From: SHVZ01 sp044223515
Lineage (GTDB): Bacteria; Pseudomonadota; Alphaproteobacteria; SHVZ01
Direction: 5' to 3'
DNA length: 64,000 bases
Assembly (NCBI GenBank): GCA_044223515.1
Contig: JBGALV010000008.1
Span: 1-64,000, forward strand
Shown here: positions 33,226 through 41,367 of the stretch, in pieces
Layout: every line of letters starts with the position of its first letter
Numbering within the stretch: position 1 is the first letter of the stretch
Program-made: the position numbers and the translations under genes
Notes under the pieces: model-generated
Databases searched by the model: none
Seen by the model: only the letters and a program-made list of their open reading frames with translations
What the model was told of the DNA's origin: nothing

Positions 33226-34071
33226 TCAGATGTCGGCGTTCGGCATCAGCGTGCCGGCGCGGAAGATGCGGTAGCGGCCGTCCTCGATCTCCGCGCCGGT
33301 GACGTAGCCCGTCCGCGCGCTGCCGCCGTCGAGGCCGAGGCGGTCGCACTGGAAGAGATGCGGGTCGCTCTGACCGGTCAGCGCGCGATGCTTCGGCGGC
33401 GGCGTGTGGCCGTGCACGACGAGCGTGCCGCCGAAGCCGCCGGTCCAGTCGAGGAAGCCCTTCTGGATCCAGGCCCAGGTCGCCGCCGAGTCCGACATCC
33501 ATGGCCGCGCCAGGTATTCGTCGAGATCGCAGCCCGGCTCGATCCCGGCATGGAGGAAGACCGTGTTGCCGAGCTTCACATGGGAGCGCATCGCGTAGAA
33601 CTTCTTCGCCGCGTCCTCGCCGAGCGCGGCCGAGAGCAGCGTCGCGCTCGGCTCTGCATGCGGATCGCCGACGCGCTGACGCATCTCTTCCAGCACCTTC
33701 TCGCCACCCATGCTCTCGCTTCGCCACTTGGCCTCGGCCTTCTCGGCATAAGGACTGTCGGTGACGAGGAGGAGGAGCAGCTGCTCGTGGTTGCCCATCA
33801 GGCGGTCGACGCGGCCGATGCCGGGCGTCGCTTCCGCCTCGGCCCATTGGCGCAGCACGCCCAGATTGTCGGGGCCGCGGTCGATCATGTCGCCGAGGAA
33901 GATCAGGCGATGGTCGCCGCCCTTCTCCGACGCGGCTTTGCCGATGGCGCCGAGCAGCGCCCTCAGCTCCTTGCCGCAGCCATGGATGTCGCCGACCGCG
34001 AACACCGTCTCGCCGATCGCGAACGGCGCGGGCTTCCACTCGGAGATCTCGACGGGCACCGGGGAGGTCAT
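33226..34071 (-). CDS. Serine/threonine-type metallophosphatase
   Basis: The 281-residue protein is a calcineurin-like phosphoesterase with GDIHGCGKELRALL, GDMIDRGPDNLG and GNHEQ motifs, which bind two metals, plus the late HAGIEPG and VHGHTPP histidines. It resembles bacterial PrpA-like or ApaH-like phosphatases. The ATG at 34071 (MTSPVPVEIS) follows the true stop of the upstream transferase by ten bases. Because of a frameshift upstream, the open frame runs on into the transferase without a stop, but the intervening residues are nonsense. No strong ribosome-binding site precedes the ATG. Confidence 0.88.
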   Translation of the reverse strand: MTSPVPVEISEWKPAPFAIGETVFAVGDIHGCGKELRALLGAIGKAASEKGGDHRLIFLGDMIDRGPDNLGVLRQWAEAEATPGIGRVDRLMGNHEQLLLLLVTDSPYAEKAEAKWRSESMGGEKVLEEMRQRVGDPHAEPSATLLSAALGEDAAKKFYAMRSHVKLGNTVFLHAGIEPGCDLDEYLARPWMSDSAATWAWIQKGFLDWTGGFGGTLVVHGHTPPPKHRALTGQSDPHLFQCDRLGLDGGSARTGYVTGAEIEDGRYRIFRAGTLMPNADI

Positions 34072-34081
34072 GGGGAAGAGT

Positions 34082-35274
34082 TTAGCGCGAAGTGGCGGCT
34101 TCGCGGAGCTTCTCTGCGAGCCGGTCCAGCTCCGGTTCCTGGTCGAAGCGGGCGCGGAGACGGTCGTGGCCGGCGCGGCGATGAGGCGGGCGAGCGCATC
34201 CGAGAGGCCATCGACGTCGCCAGGTCGGGCCAGGAGCCCTGTCACGCCGTTCTCGATCAACTCGGGGATCGCCGACACGCTGGTGGCGACGCAGGCGGCC
34301 GCCTGACTCTGCGCCTCCATCAACACGTTCGGCAGCCCGTCGCGGTCGCCGTCGCCGGCGATGCGGCTGGCGAGCGCGAATATGTCCGCTTGGCGAAGCG
34401 CGGCCAGCACCTCGGCTTTCGGCTGCTGGCCCTTCCAGGTCATGCGGTCGGCGATGCCGGCGCTTTCCGCCTGGGCCTTCATCTCGGGCAGAAGCGGGCC
34501 GCCGCCGATATGGGTGAAGCGCCAGGGCGGATCCTTCGGCAGCTTCGCCAGCGCCGCGATCAAGTCCGGGAAGCCCTTCTTCTCGACGGCGCGGCCGATC
34601 GAGACGATCTCGACCGGGCCCGACCGCGTGCTGCGGTCCGGCGGTACCGGCCAGCCTTCGAGGTCGAGGCCGTGATACAAGAGGCCGACGCGATCGGGTG
34701 GCGCCAGCGACGCGAGATGCGCGTGGCCCGAGCCCGTGCAGGTGACGGCGAAGGCGGCGTCGCCGAGCTTCTCCGACAGCTCCCAGTCAGGCGTCGTCCA
34801 GATGTCCTTGGCATGCGCCGAGACCGCGAACGGCAACCCCCGGATCAGCGCCGCATAGCGCGCGACCGAGGCGGGCGTGTGCAGGAAATGCGCATAGACC
34901 GCCTGGATCTCGTCCGGCATCTCGGCGGCGAGGACGAGCGCCTGGCCGAAGCGGCGGACGCGGTTCGGCGTGAAGTCGCGGCGGAGGTCGGCGAGGAAGG
35001 TCCGGCGCGCTGCGGCGTAGCCCGCGAGGTGGCGCACCGCGCCCCACGCACGCAGCACGCGGAGCCAGCCCTGATGGAGATACTCAGGCAGATAGACGAT
35101 CGGCGCCGCGATCTCCGCATGGATCGGGTGCACGTGCTTGTCCGTGGGCAGGCGCAGCGAGTAGAGGCGGAGATCGAGCCCGCGCTTCTCCAGGCCCAGG
35201 ATTTCCTTGGCGATGAAGGTCTCGGACAGGCGCGGGTAGCCCTTGACCACGACGGCGACGACGGGACCGCTCAA
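34082..35274 (-). CDS. Glycosyltransferase family 4, frameshifted near the C-terminus
   Basis: The protein is a GT4-type glycosyltransferase: acceptor domain VKGYPRLSETFIAKEI at the start and donor motif DGDRDGLPNVLMEAQSQAAACVATSVSAIPE. After LARLIAAPA (about 34170) the annotated frame becomes low-complexity nonsense. The original ending, ARFDQEPELDRLAEKLREAATSR, lies in the next frame and stops with TAA at 34082-34084. About eight or nine residues expected before the lost tail are missing, so a short deletion rather than a single-base slip seems likely. As written, the frame fuses to the metallophosphatase. The catalytic core is intact. Confidence 0.8.
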
Positions 35275-35285
35275 AGGGGAGAAGC

Positions 35286-36542
35286 TCAGAGCGTCGGCGC
35301 GCGGAAGGCGGCGGCGACGGCGCGCTGGCGCGCGACCTTCAGGCGCGGGCGGATCGGCCGGGCCAGCGCCTCGGTCACGAGCCTGTCGACGACGTCGAGC
35401 CCGTCGAGCAGCCCTTCCGGGGCGGCGGCCGAGGGCGGCTTTTGCTTCGGCAGCCGGCGGAGCGCCTTCACCATCACCTTGGTGTCGCGCACGCCGTCGT
35501 CGCCGAGCATCGCCGAAAGTCCCACTTCCTCGAAGCGCTGGGCGCGGATGAACTGCTCGAGCCGGGGCGTGGTGCGTGGCACGATGAGCGCGCGCTTGTC
35601 GAAGGACAGGATCTCACAGAGCGTGTTGTAGCCGCCCATCGCGACGACGCCGGCGGCGTTCGCCATCAGCGTTTCCATGTGCGCGTCGAAGGTGATCGCC
35701 TCGACCTGCGGCAGCCGCTCGGCGCGGCGGAGGAAGTCGGCCTGGAACTCCGGCTGCATGAACGGGCCGGTCACGATCAGCGCCCGCCACGGCAGGTCCT
35801 TGTCGGCCTCGTAGGCGCGGAGCACCCAGTCGGTCAGCGCCTCGCCGTCGCCGCCGCCGCCGGACGTGACCAGCAGGTACGGCTCCTTCTTGAGGTCGAG
35901 GCGGGTGGCGACCGCCGGCTGATGCTGGGAGGCGCTGCGCCGGAGGTAGCCGGTGTAGGAGACCTTGCGAAGCACCGACTGCGGCAGATCGATGCCGGAG
36001 AGCGGATCGTGGATGCCCTCCTGGCCGTAGACCCAGATCTCGTCGTAGAGGTCGCGGAGCGCCGGCAGCACGTTCTTGCGTTCCCATTCGGGCGCCAGCA
36101 GCGTCGGCTCGTCGAGCACGTCGCGAAGGCCCAGCACCAGCGGCGTGCCGCGGGCCTTGAGCATCGTCAGCGTGTCCTTGACCTCGCCGCGGAGACCGAG
36201 CGGCTCCTTGTCGACCAGGAACAGGTCGGGGTCGAAGATGTCGGCCGTGTGCTTGATGATCGAGGCGCGGAGCGCCAGCGTCTCCTCGATGTCGATATGC
36301 AGGTTGAGCGAGGTGTACTCGCCGTTCCTCAGCTTGATCACGCCCGGCACGCGCACGAAGTCGACGCGCGAGCGGAAGTCGAAGCTGCCGATGATGGGCG
36401 AGCCCGAGAGGATCATCACGGAGAGATCGGAATGCCGCTCGACCAGGGCATGCGCGATCGCACGGCAACGGCGGAGATGGCCGAGCCCGAGCGTGTCGTG
36501 GCTGTAGATCAGGATGCGCCGGTTCGCGCGGCGGGCAGCCAT
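35286..36542 (-). CDS. Predicted glycosyltransferase (COG4671-like)
   Basis: The 418-residue protein has the N-terminal ILIYSHDTLGLGHLRRCRAIAHAL acceptor motif and a C-terminal family 28-like donor motif, VVAMGGYNTLCEILSFDKRALIVPR. This group has been annotated as predicted glycosyltransferases. It is the first gene of the operon that runs down to 29953. Its divergent partner is an ABC-exporter-like gene at 36714, with 171 bases between them. The acceptor glycan is unknown. Confidence 0.87.
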   Translation of the reverse strand: MAARRANRRILIYSHDTLGLGHLRRCRAIAHALVERHSDLSVMILSGSPIIGSFDFRSRVDFVRVPGVIKLRNGEYTSLNLHIDIEETLALRASIIKHTADIFDPDLFLVDKEPLGLRGEVKDTLTMLKARGTPLVLGLRDVLDEPTLLAPEWERKNVLPALRDLYDEIWVYGQEGIHDPLSGIDLPQSVLRKVSYTGYLRRSASQHQPAVATRLDLKKEPYLLVTSGGGGDGEALTDWVLRAYEADKDLPWRALIVTGPFMQPEFQADFLRRAERLPQVEAITFDAHMETLMANAAGVVAMGGYNTLCEILSFDKRALIVPRTTPRLEQFIRAQRFEEVGLSAMLGDDGVRDTKVMVKALRRLPKQKPPSAAAPEGLLDGLDVVDRLVTEALARPIRPRLKVARQRAVAAAFRAPTL

Positions 36543-36713
36543 GGTGTTTGGGCCCTAGTTCCCCCCGGTTTCAGGCTCCGAACTATGGCATATCGCTTAT
36601 GACCGCCCCAAGGCCGATTTGAGTAGCGCCTGCTTGACCTTATGGGCATGGACAAGTGCCCTGATTGTAGGCAGCCTTAGCGTTCTTTTAGGTTCGGGTG
36701 GGTCGTCGCTCGC

Positions 36714-39362
36714 ATGGAATCGTCGCTGCTCCGTTTCATTCTGCGCCATAGCCTTAGGCAGCAGATCGGCGTCGTCGTCCTGACGCTTGTTTCCTTTCCG
36801 TTCCTTTACTACTCGCTCGACCTGCCGAAGACGATCATCAACCAGGCGATCGGCGGGAAAAACCTGCCGAAAGAGGTCTTCGGCTACCCGGTCGACCAGG
36901 TTGGCTACCTGATGGTGCTGTCGGGAGTCTTCCTGCTCCTGGTCTTCGTCAACGGCGGCTTCAAGTACGCGATCAACGTCTACAAGGGCCGGCTCGGCGA
37001 GCGGATGCTGCGCCGGTTCCGCTACGAGCTCTACTCCCGGATCCTCCGCTTCCCGCTTGGCCATTTCCGCCGGGTCAGCCAGGGCGAGCTGATCCCGATG
37101 ATCACCGCCGAGGTCGAGCCGCTGGGCGGCTACATCGGCGACGCGATCGCACAGCCGATCTTCCAGGGCGGCACGCTGCTCACCATCGTCGTCTTCATGT
37201 TCATCCAGGATCCGATCCTGGGCGCGGCGGCGATCTCGCTCTACCCGATCCAGGGCTACATCATCCCGACGCTGCAGCGGCGGGTGAACCGGCTCGGCAA
37301 GGAGCGGGTCAAGGCGGTGCGCAAGCTGGCCGAGCAGATCGGCGAGTCGGTCTCGGGCGTGCAGGAGATCCGTGCCCACGACAACTCGCGCTGGCAGCTG
37401 GCGCGCTTCACCGCGCAGCTCGGCGTGATCTACGACATTCGTTTCGAGATCTTCAAACGGAAGTTCTTCGTCAAGTTCCTCAACAACTTCATCAACCAGC
37501 TGACGCCGTTCTTCTTCTATGCGATCGGCGGCTATCTGGTGATCCAGGGCTCGCTCTCCTTCGGTGCGCTGGTCGCGGTGCTGGCGGCCTACAAGGACCT
37601 CGCCTCGCCGTGGAAGGAGCTGCTCGACTACTACCAGCAGAAGGAAGACAACCGGATCAAGTACGAGCAGATCGTCGAGCAGTTCCATCCGGAAGGCATG
37701 CTCGACGAGGCGCTCGTGGCACCCGATGCGGAGACGGTCGACCGCATCGAAGGCACGTTGCACGCCTCCGGCCTCACGCTGGTCGAGGACGACGGCAAGG
37801 CGGTTCTCGAAGCCGTCTCGCTGCAGCTGCCCATCGAGCGCCTCAAGCTCGCCGTGGTCGGCCCCGAGGGGCAGGGCAAGGATCATCTCGCCATGATGCT
37901 GGCGCGGCTGGTGCTGCCGACGTCCGGCCAGATCCAGATCGGCGGGCGCGACCTCCTGGCGCTGCCGTCATCGGTGATCGGCCGCCGGCTCGCCTATGTC
38001 GGCCCGCAGGCCTACGTCTTCTCCTCCTCGCTGCGCGACAACCTGCTGTTCGGCGTCATGCACCAGCCGATGGCGTTGCCGGCCTATGAGGGCGAGGAGG
38101 CGGCGAAGGCGGCACGGTGGCGCCGCGAGGCCGAGTTCGCCGGCAACGCCCTCGACGATCCGCGCGCCGACTGGGTCGACCTCAAGGAGATGGGCACCGC
38201 CGACGGTCTCGGCGTGCATGCGCGTCTCTGCCAGGTGCTCGACCGCGTCGATCTCGAGACCGACGTCTATCACCTGGGCCTTCGCGGCACCGTCGACGCC
38301 AAGCGCCGGCCCGACATCGCCGAGGCGCTGCTGGCCGCGCGTCGCAGCCTGCGCGACCGGCTGAGCCAGGCGAACCTCGCGCACCTGATCGAGTCCTTCG
38401 ACCGCACGAAGTTCAACACCAACGCGACGCTGGCCGAGAACCTGGTGTTCGGCACGCCGATCGGCGGCGCCTTCGACCTCGACCGGCTGGCCGAGCATCC
38501 TTACGTGATGGGCGTGCTCGACGGCATGCTGCTCAGCGACACGCTGATCGAGACCGGCCGCCGCGTCGCCGAGACCATGGTCGAGCTGTTCGCCGATCTG
38601 CCGCCGGACAACCCGTTCTTCGAGCAGTTCAGCTTCATCTCCGCCGACGACCTGCCGGAGTTCCAGGCGCTGCTCGGCCGCGTCGGCCGCGAGGTACCGG
38701 CGAAGATGAAGCCCGAGGATCGCCAGCGCCTGCTGTCGCTGCCTTTCAAGCTGATCCTCGCCCGCCATCGACTGGGGCTGATCGACGAGGACCTGCAGCA
38801 GCGGATCGTCGAGGCGCGGGCCGCTTTCGCCTCGGGATTGCCGGACGATCTCCGCCGCGGCATCGAGTTCTTCGACTCCGAGCGCTACAACACCGCCGCC
38901 TCGCTCCAGGACAACGTGCTGTTCGGGAAGCTCGCCTACGGCCAGGCGCAGGCCGCGACACGCGTCGGCCAGGTGGTGACCGAGGTGCTCGACAAGCTGG
39001 GCCTGCGCCCGCTGGTGCTCGAGGTCGGGCTCGACTTCCCGGTCGGCATCGGCGGTTCGCGCCTGACCCAGGCGCAGCGCCAGAAGCTCGCGGTCGCCCG
39101 TGCGCTGCTGCGCCGCCCGGACCTGCTGATCCTCAACCAGGCGATCAGCGCGCTGGACGGCTCGGCGCAGGGGCGGCTCCTCGCCCAGGTGATCGAGGAG
39201 TCGACGGACCGCGGCCTGATCTGGGTGCTGAGCCGGACGCAATGGGCGCGCCATTTCGACCGTGTTATCGTCGTCAAGGGTGGGCGGATCGTCGAACAGG
39301 GAACCTATGCGGAGCTCGACCGGCCGGGATCGGCCATGGCAGAGCTCTTGAAGCAGGACTGA
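36714..39362 (+). CDS. ABC exporter-like protein with degenerate, interrupted nucleotide-binding domain
   Basis: The 882-residue protein has a type IV ABC exporter membrane domain (residues 1-310) and a nucleotide-binding domain split by about 290 residues. ATPase motifs are altered: Walker A GPEGQGKD (383-390) has Asp for Ser/Thr. The signature is LTQAQ (784-788), Walker B is LLILNQ (804-809) with Asn and Gln replacing Asp and Glu, and the switch His is Ser840. A motif normally found once after the Q-loop occurs three times: SLRDNLLFG (439-447), ATLAENLVFG (571-580) and ASLQDNVLFG (729-738). Hydrolysis is probably lost or very slow. It is the first gene of a three-gene unit. Confidence 0.85.
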   Translation: MESSLLRFILRHSLRQQIGVVVLTLVSFPFLYYSLDLPKTIINQAIGGKNLPKEVFGYPVDQVGYLMVLSGVFLLLVFVNGGFKYAINVYKGRLGERMLRRFRYELYSRILRFPLGHFRRVSQGELIPMITAEVEPLGGYIGDAIAQPIFQGGTLLTIVVFMFIQDPILGAAAISLYPIQGYIIPTLQRRVNRLGKERVKAVRKLAEQIGESVSGVQEIRAHDNSRWQLARFTAQLGVIYDIRFEIFKRKFFVKFLNNFINQLTPFFFYAIGGYLVIQGSLSFGALVAVLAAYKDLASPWKELLDYYQQKEDNRIKYEQIVEQFHPEGMLDEALVAPDAETVDRIEGTLHASGLTLVEDDGKAVLEAVSLQLPIERLKLAVVGPEGQGKDHLAMMLARLVLPTSGQIQIGGRDLLALPSSVIGRRLAYVGPQAYVFSSSLRDNLLFGVMHQPMALPAYEGEEAAKAARWRREAEFAGNALDDPRADWVDLKEMGTADGLGVHARLCQVLDRVDLETDVYHLGLRGTVDAKRRPDIAEALLAARRSLRDRLSQANLAHLIESFDRTKFNTNATLAENLVFGTPIGGAFDLDRLAEHPYVMGVLDGMLLSDTLIETGRRVAETMVELFADLPPDNPFFEQFSFISADDLPEFQALLGRVGREVPAKMKPEDRQRLLSLPFKLILARHRLGLIDEDLQQRIVEARAAFASGLPDDLRRGIEFFDSERYNTAASLQDNVLFGKLAYGQAQAATRVGQVVTEVLDKLGLRPLVLEVGLDFPVGIGGSRLTQAQRQKLAVARALLRRPDLLILNQAISALDGSAQGRLLAQVIEESTDRGLIWVLSRTQWARHFDRVIVVKGGRIVEQGTYAELDRPGSAMAELLKQD

Positions 39363-39374
39363 CCGGAGACACCG

Positions 39375-39839
39375 ATGAGCCTTGCCGAGGAAGTCGCCCT
39401 CCTGAAGAGCATTCCGCTCTTCGCCAAGATCGAGCCGTCGAAGTTGAAGCTCCTCGCCTTCACCTCCGAGCGTCTCGCCTTCGACCCCGACCAGGAGCTG
39501 TTCCACCAGGGCGACATGGGCGACGCCGCCTACATCGTCATCGACGGCGAGGTCGCGATCTCGATCGACGCGCCGGCGGCGCCCAGCGGCCGCATCGAGC
39601 TCGCCAAGCTCGGCCGCGGCGCCATCGTCGGCGAGATCGCGATCCTCTGCGACGTGCCGCGCACCGCGACCGTCACCTCGACCGGCAAGACCGTGACGCT
39701 CCGCATCGCGAAGGAGCTGTTCTTCCGCCTGATCGAGGAGTTCCCGCAGATCGCGGTCGAGGTGATGCGCGAGCTCGCGCACCGCCTCGAGAACACCAAC
39801 CTTCAGCTCCGCGAAGCGCGGGCAGGAAAGCCGCACTGA
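39375..39839 (+). CDS. Stand-alone cyclic nucleotide-binding domain protein
   Basis: The 154-residue protein is a single cNMP-binding domain. The phosphate-binding cassette GAIVGEIAILCDVPRTATV (82-100) has Glu87 and Arg96, the residues that bind the ribose and phosphate of cAMP or cGMP. There is no helix-turn-helix, so it is a sensor or regulatory subunit rather than a CRP-type transcription factor. It starts 12 bases after the ABC gene. A membrane cyclase at 15281 could make the ligand, but that link is not shown. Confidence 0.88.
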   Translation: MSLAEEVALLKSIPLFAKIEPSKLKLLAFTSERLAFDPDQELFHQGDMGDAAYIVIDGEVAISIDAPAAPSGRIELAKLGRGAIVGEIAILCDVPRTATVTSTGKTVTLRIAKELFFRLIEEFPQIAVEVMRELAHRLENTNLQLREARAGKPH

Positions 39840-39843
39840 CCTC

Positions 39844-40329
39844 ATGAGCCGTCTTCACAGCTTCATCCAGCGGGTCCAGGCCCAGCTCGCCTGCCTCGAC
39901 GAGTCCGCACGCCTGCTGAAAGGGGTGCCCGGCATCGTGCTCGAGCTCGGGCTCGGCAACGGCCGCACCTACGACCATCTCCGCGAGATCTTCCCCGACC
40001 GCGAGATCTACGTCTTCGACCGCGAGATCGCCTCGCACCCGGACTCGCGTCCGGACGCGGCGCATGCCTTGCTGGGCGACTTCCGGGAAACGATCCCCGC
40101 CGCGGCGAAGCGCTTCCCGAAGCAGGTCGCGCTCGTCCATGGCGACATCGGCTCGGGCAACAAGGAGGCGACGCTGGCGCTCGCGCACACCGTGGCGCCG
40201 ATGCTGGTGCCGATGCTCGCTCCCGGCGCGCTGGTGGTCTCGGACCAGAAGCTCGACGTGCCCGGCACCACGCCGGTGACCCTCCCGCAGGGACTGGCGG
40301 AGGGCCGGTACTACATGGTGCGGGCGTAG
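39844..40329 (+). CDS. Small class I SAM-dependent methyltransferase-like protein
   Basis: The 161-residue protein has a SAM-binding-like motif, IVLELGLGNGRTYDHLRE (31-48), and an acidic second motif (REIYVFDREIA). It ends near GRYYMVRA. The short length and the absence of a clear substrate domain match the PF12692-like small methyltransferase group. The substrate is unknown. It begins four bases after the cyclic-nucleotide-binding gene and converges on the GH18 gene. Confidence 0.78.
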   Translation: MSRLHSFIQRVQAQLACLDESARLLKGVPGIVLELGLGNGRTYDHLREIFPDREIYVFDREIASHPDSRPDAAHALLGDFRETIPAAAKRFPKQVALVHGDIGSGNKEATLALAHTVAPMLVPMLAPGALVVSDQKLDVPGTTPVTLPQGLAEGRYYMVRA

Positions 40330-40362
40330 TCTTCGCCGGACGTCTTCCTCGCCGGCACGAGA

Positions 40363-41367
40363 CTACTCGGCGCCGCACCTCGGTCTTTTCCATGCCTTGC
40401 AGATGACCGAGACGGCGGCCCGGCCGTCGAGCGCGACCTTCGAGGGCCGATGTCGTCCGGTCGGCACAAGCGTGTAGAGCATCAGGCCGGCATTCGGATC
40501 GCGAGCGATGGCGGCGGCATCGCGGGCCAGCTTCCGTGCGGTCGCCTCGGGACCCTGGCCGGCCTCCGCGCCGATGCGCTCGCCGAGCAGGAGACGGCCG
40601 GGCCAGATCGCGCGATACGCCGCAAAGGCCTCGAGCGGATCGAAGCGCATTCCTGCGTCGTAGGCCGTGATCGAGACGAGATCGATCTCGCGCGCGAGCG
40701 GATCGCGGGCGAGCCACAGCATGGATCCGGTATGCCGGCCCCTGGGCGCCGCGTCGGCGAAGCGTCCGGACCCGTAGGCGCCGATGCTCCAGGCCTGGAG
40801 CGTGAGGAGCATCGGTCGAGGCAGGACGGCGCGGGTTCGACGGATGAGATCGAGCCAGACGGCGTCGCTCTCGCAGATCACGGTTCCGGCTTCCGGGCGG
40901 CATCCCGGGTTGAGCGGCTCGAAGTCGAGGTCGATGCCGTCCAGCCCGAGCGCGGCGACCAGGCGTGCGGCCGCATCGGGATCGTAGCGGTCCCAGCGGT
41001 CGTAGACGGCGCCGCCCAGGGACAGAAGGACGCGGACGCCGGGAGAGCGCTTCCGATGGAGCGCGATCGCCAGGGCCAGGGTCGGCACGTCGAACGGAAC
41101 CTCGATTCCGGTCCCGGATAGGTCGATGGTGCCTGCCGGGAACTGGAGATCGGGCTTGGCGAAGGCGAGCGCTACGATGTCGACTCCGCGCGGCAGCGCC
41201 GCCAGTCGGGACCGCTCGGCCGGGATTCCCGGCTGCTCGGACCAGGTCTCGTAGAAGCCCATGAGCAGAGGCGGCTCGGCGCGTGCGGTGCCCGCCGAGA
41301 GAAACAGCGCCAGCGCCAGGCAGGCCGCGCGAAAGCGCGTCGACGTCAGAAGACGTTGCGACCCCAT
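40363..41367 (-). CDS. Secreted glycoside hydrolase family 18 (chitinase-like) protein
   Basis: The 334-residue protein has a signal peptide (about 1-30, ending TARA) and a GH18 barrel. The catalytic motif DGIDLDFE (Asp143, Asp146, Asp148, Glu150) is intact, and VLLSLGGAVYDRWD matches the SxGG strand. It would cleave beta-linked N-acetylhexosamine glycans or bind them. Its start overlaps the end of the sugar phosphotransferase gene by 22 bases, linking it to the exopolysaccharide operon. A role in trimming or releasing that polymer is inferred. Confidence 0.8.
   Translation of the reverse strand: MGSQRLLTSTRFRAACLALALFLSAGTARAEPPLLMGFYETWSEQPGIPAERSRLAALPRGVDIVALAFAKPDLQFPAGTIDLSGTGIEVPFDVPTLALAIALHRKRSPGVRVLLSLGGAVYDRWDRYDPDAAARLVAALGLDGIDLDFEPLNPGCRPEAGTVICESDAVWLDLIRRTRAVLPRPMLLTLQAWSIGAYGSGRFADAAPRGRHTGSMLWLARDPLAREIDLVSITAYDAGMRFDPLEAFAAYRAIWPGRLLLGERIGAEAGQGPEATARKLARDAAAIARDPNAGLMLYTLVPTGRHRPSKVALDGRAAVSVICKAWKRPRCGAE

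Noticed and set aside
33226..35274. A genuine bifunctional glycosyltransferase-phosphatase enzyme
   Set aside because: The linker is nonsense and the proper transferase tail with its own stop lies in another frame, so separate genes are the ancestral state.
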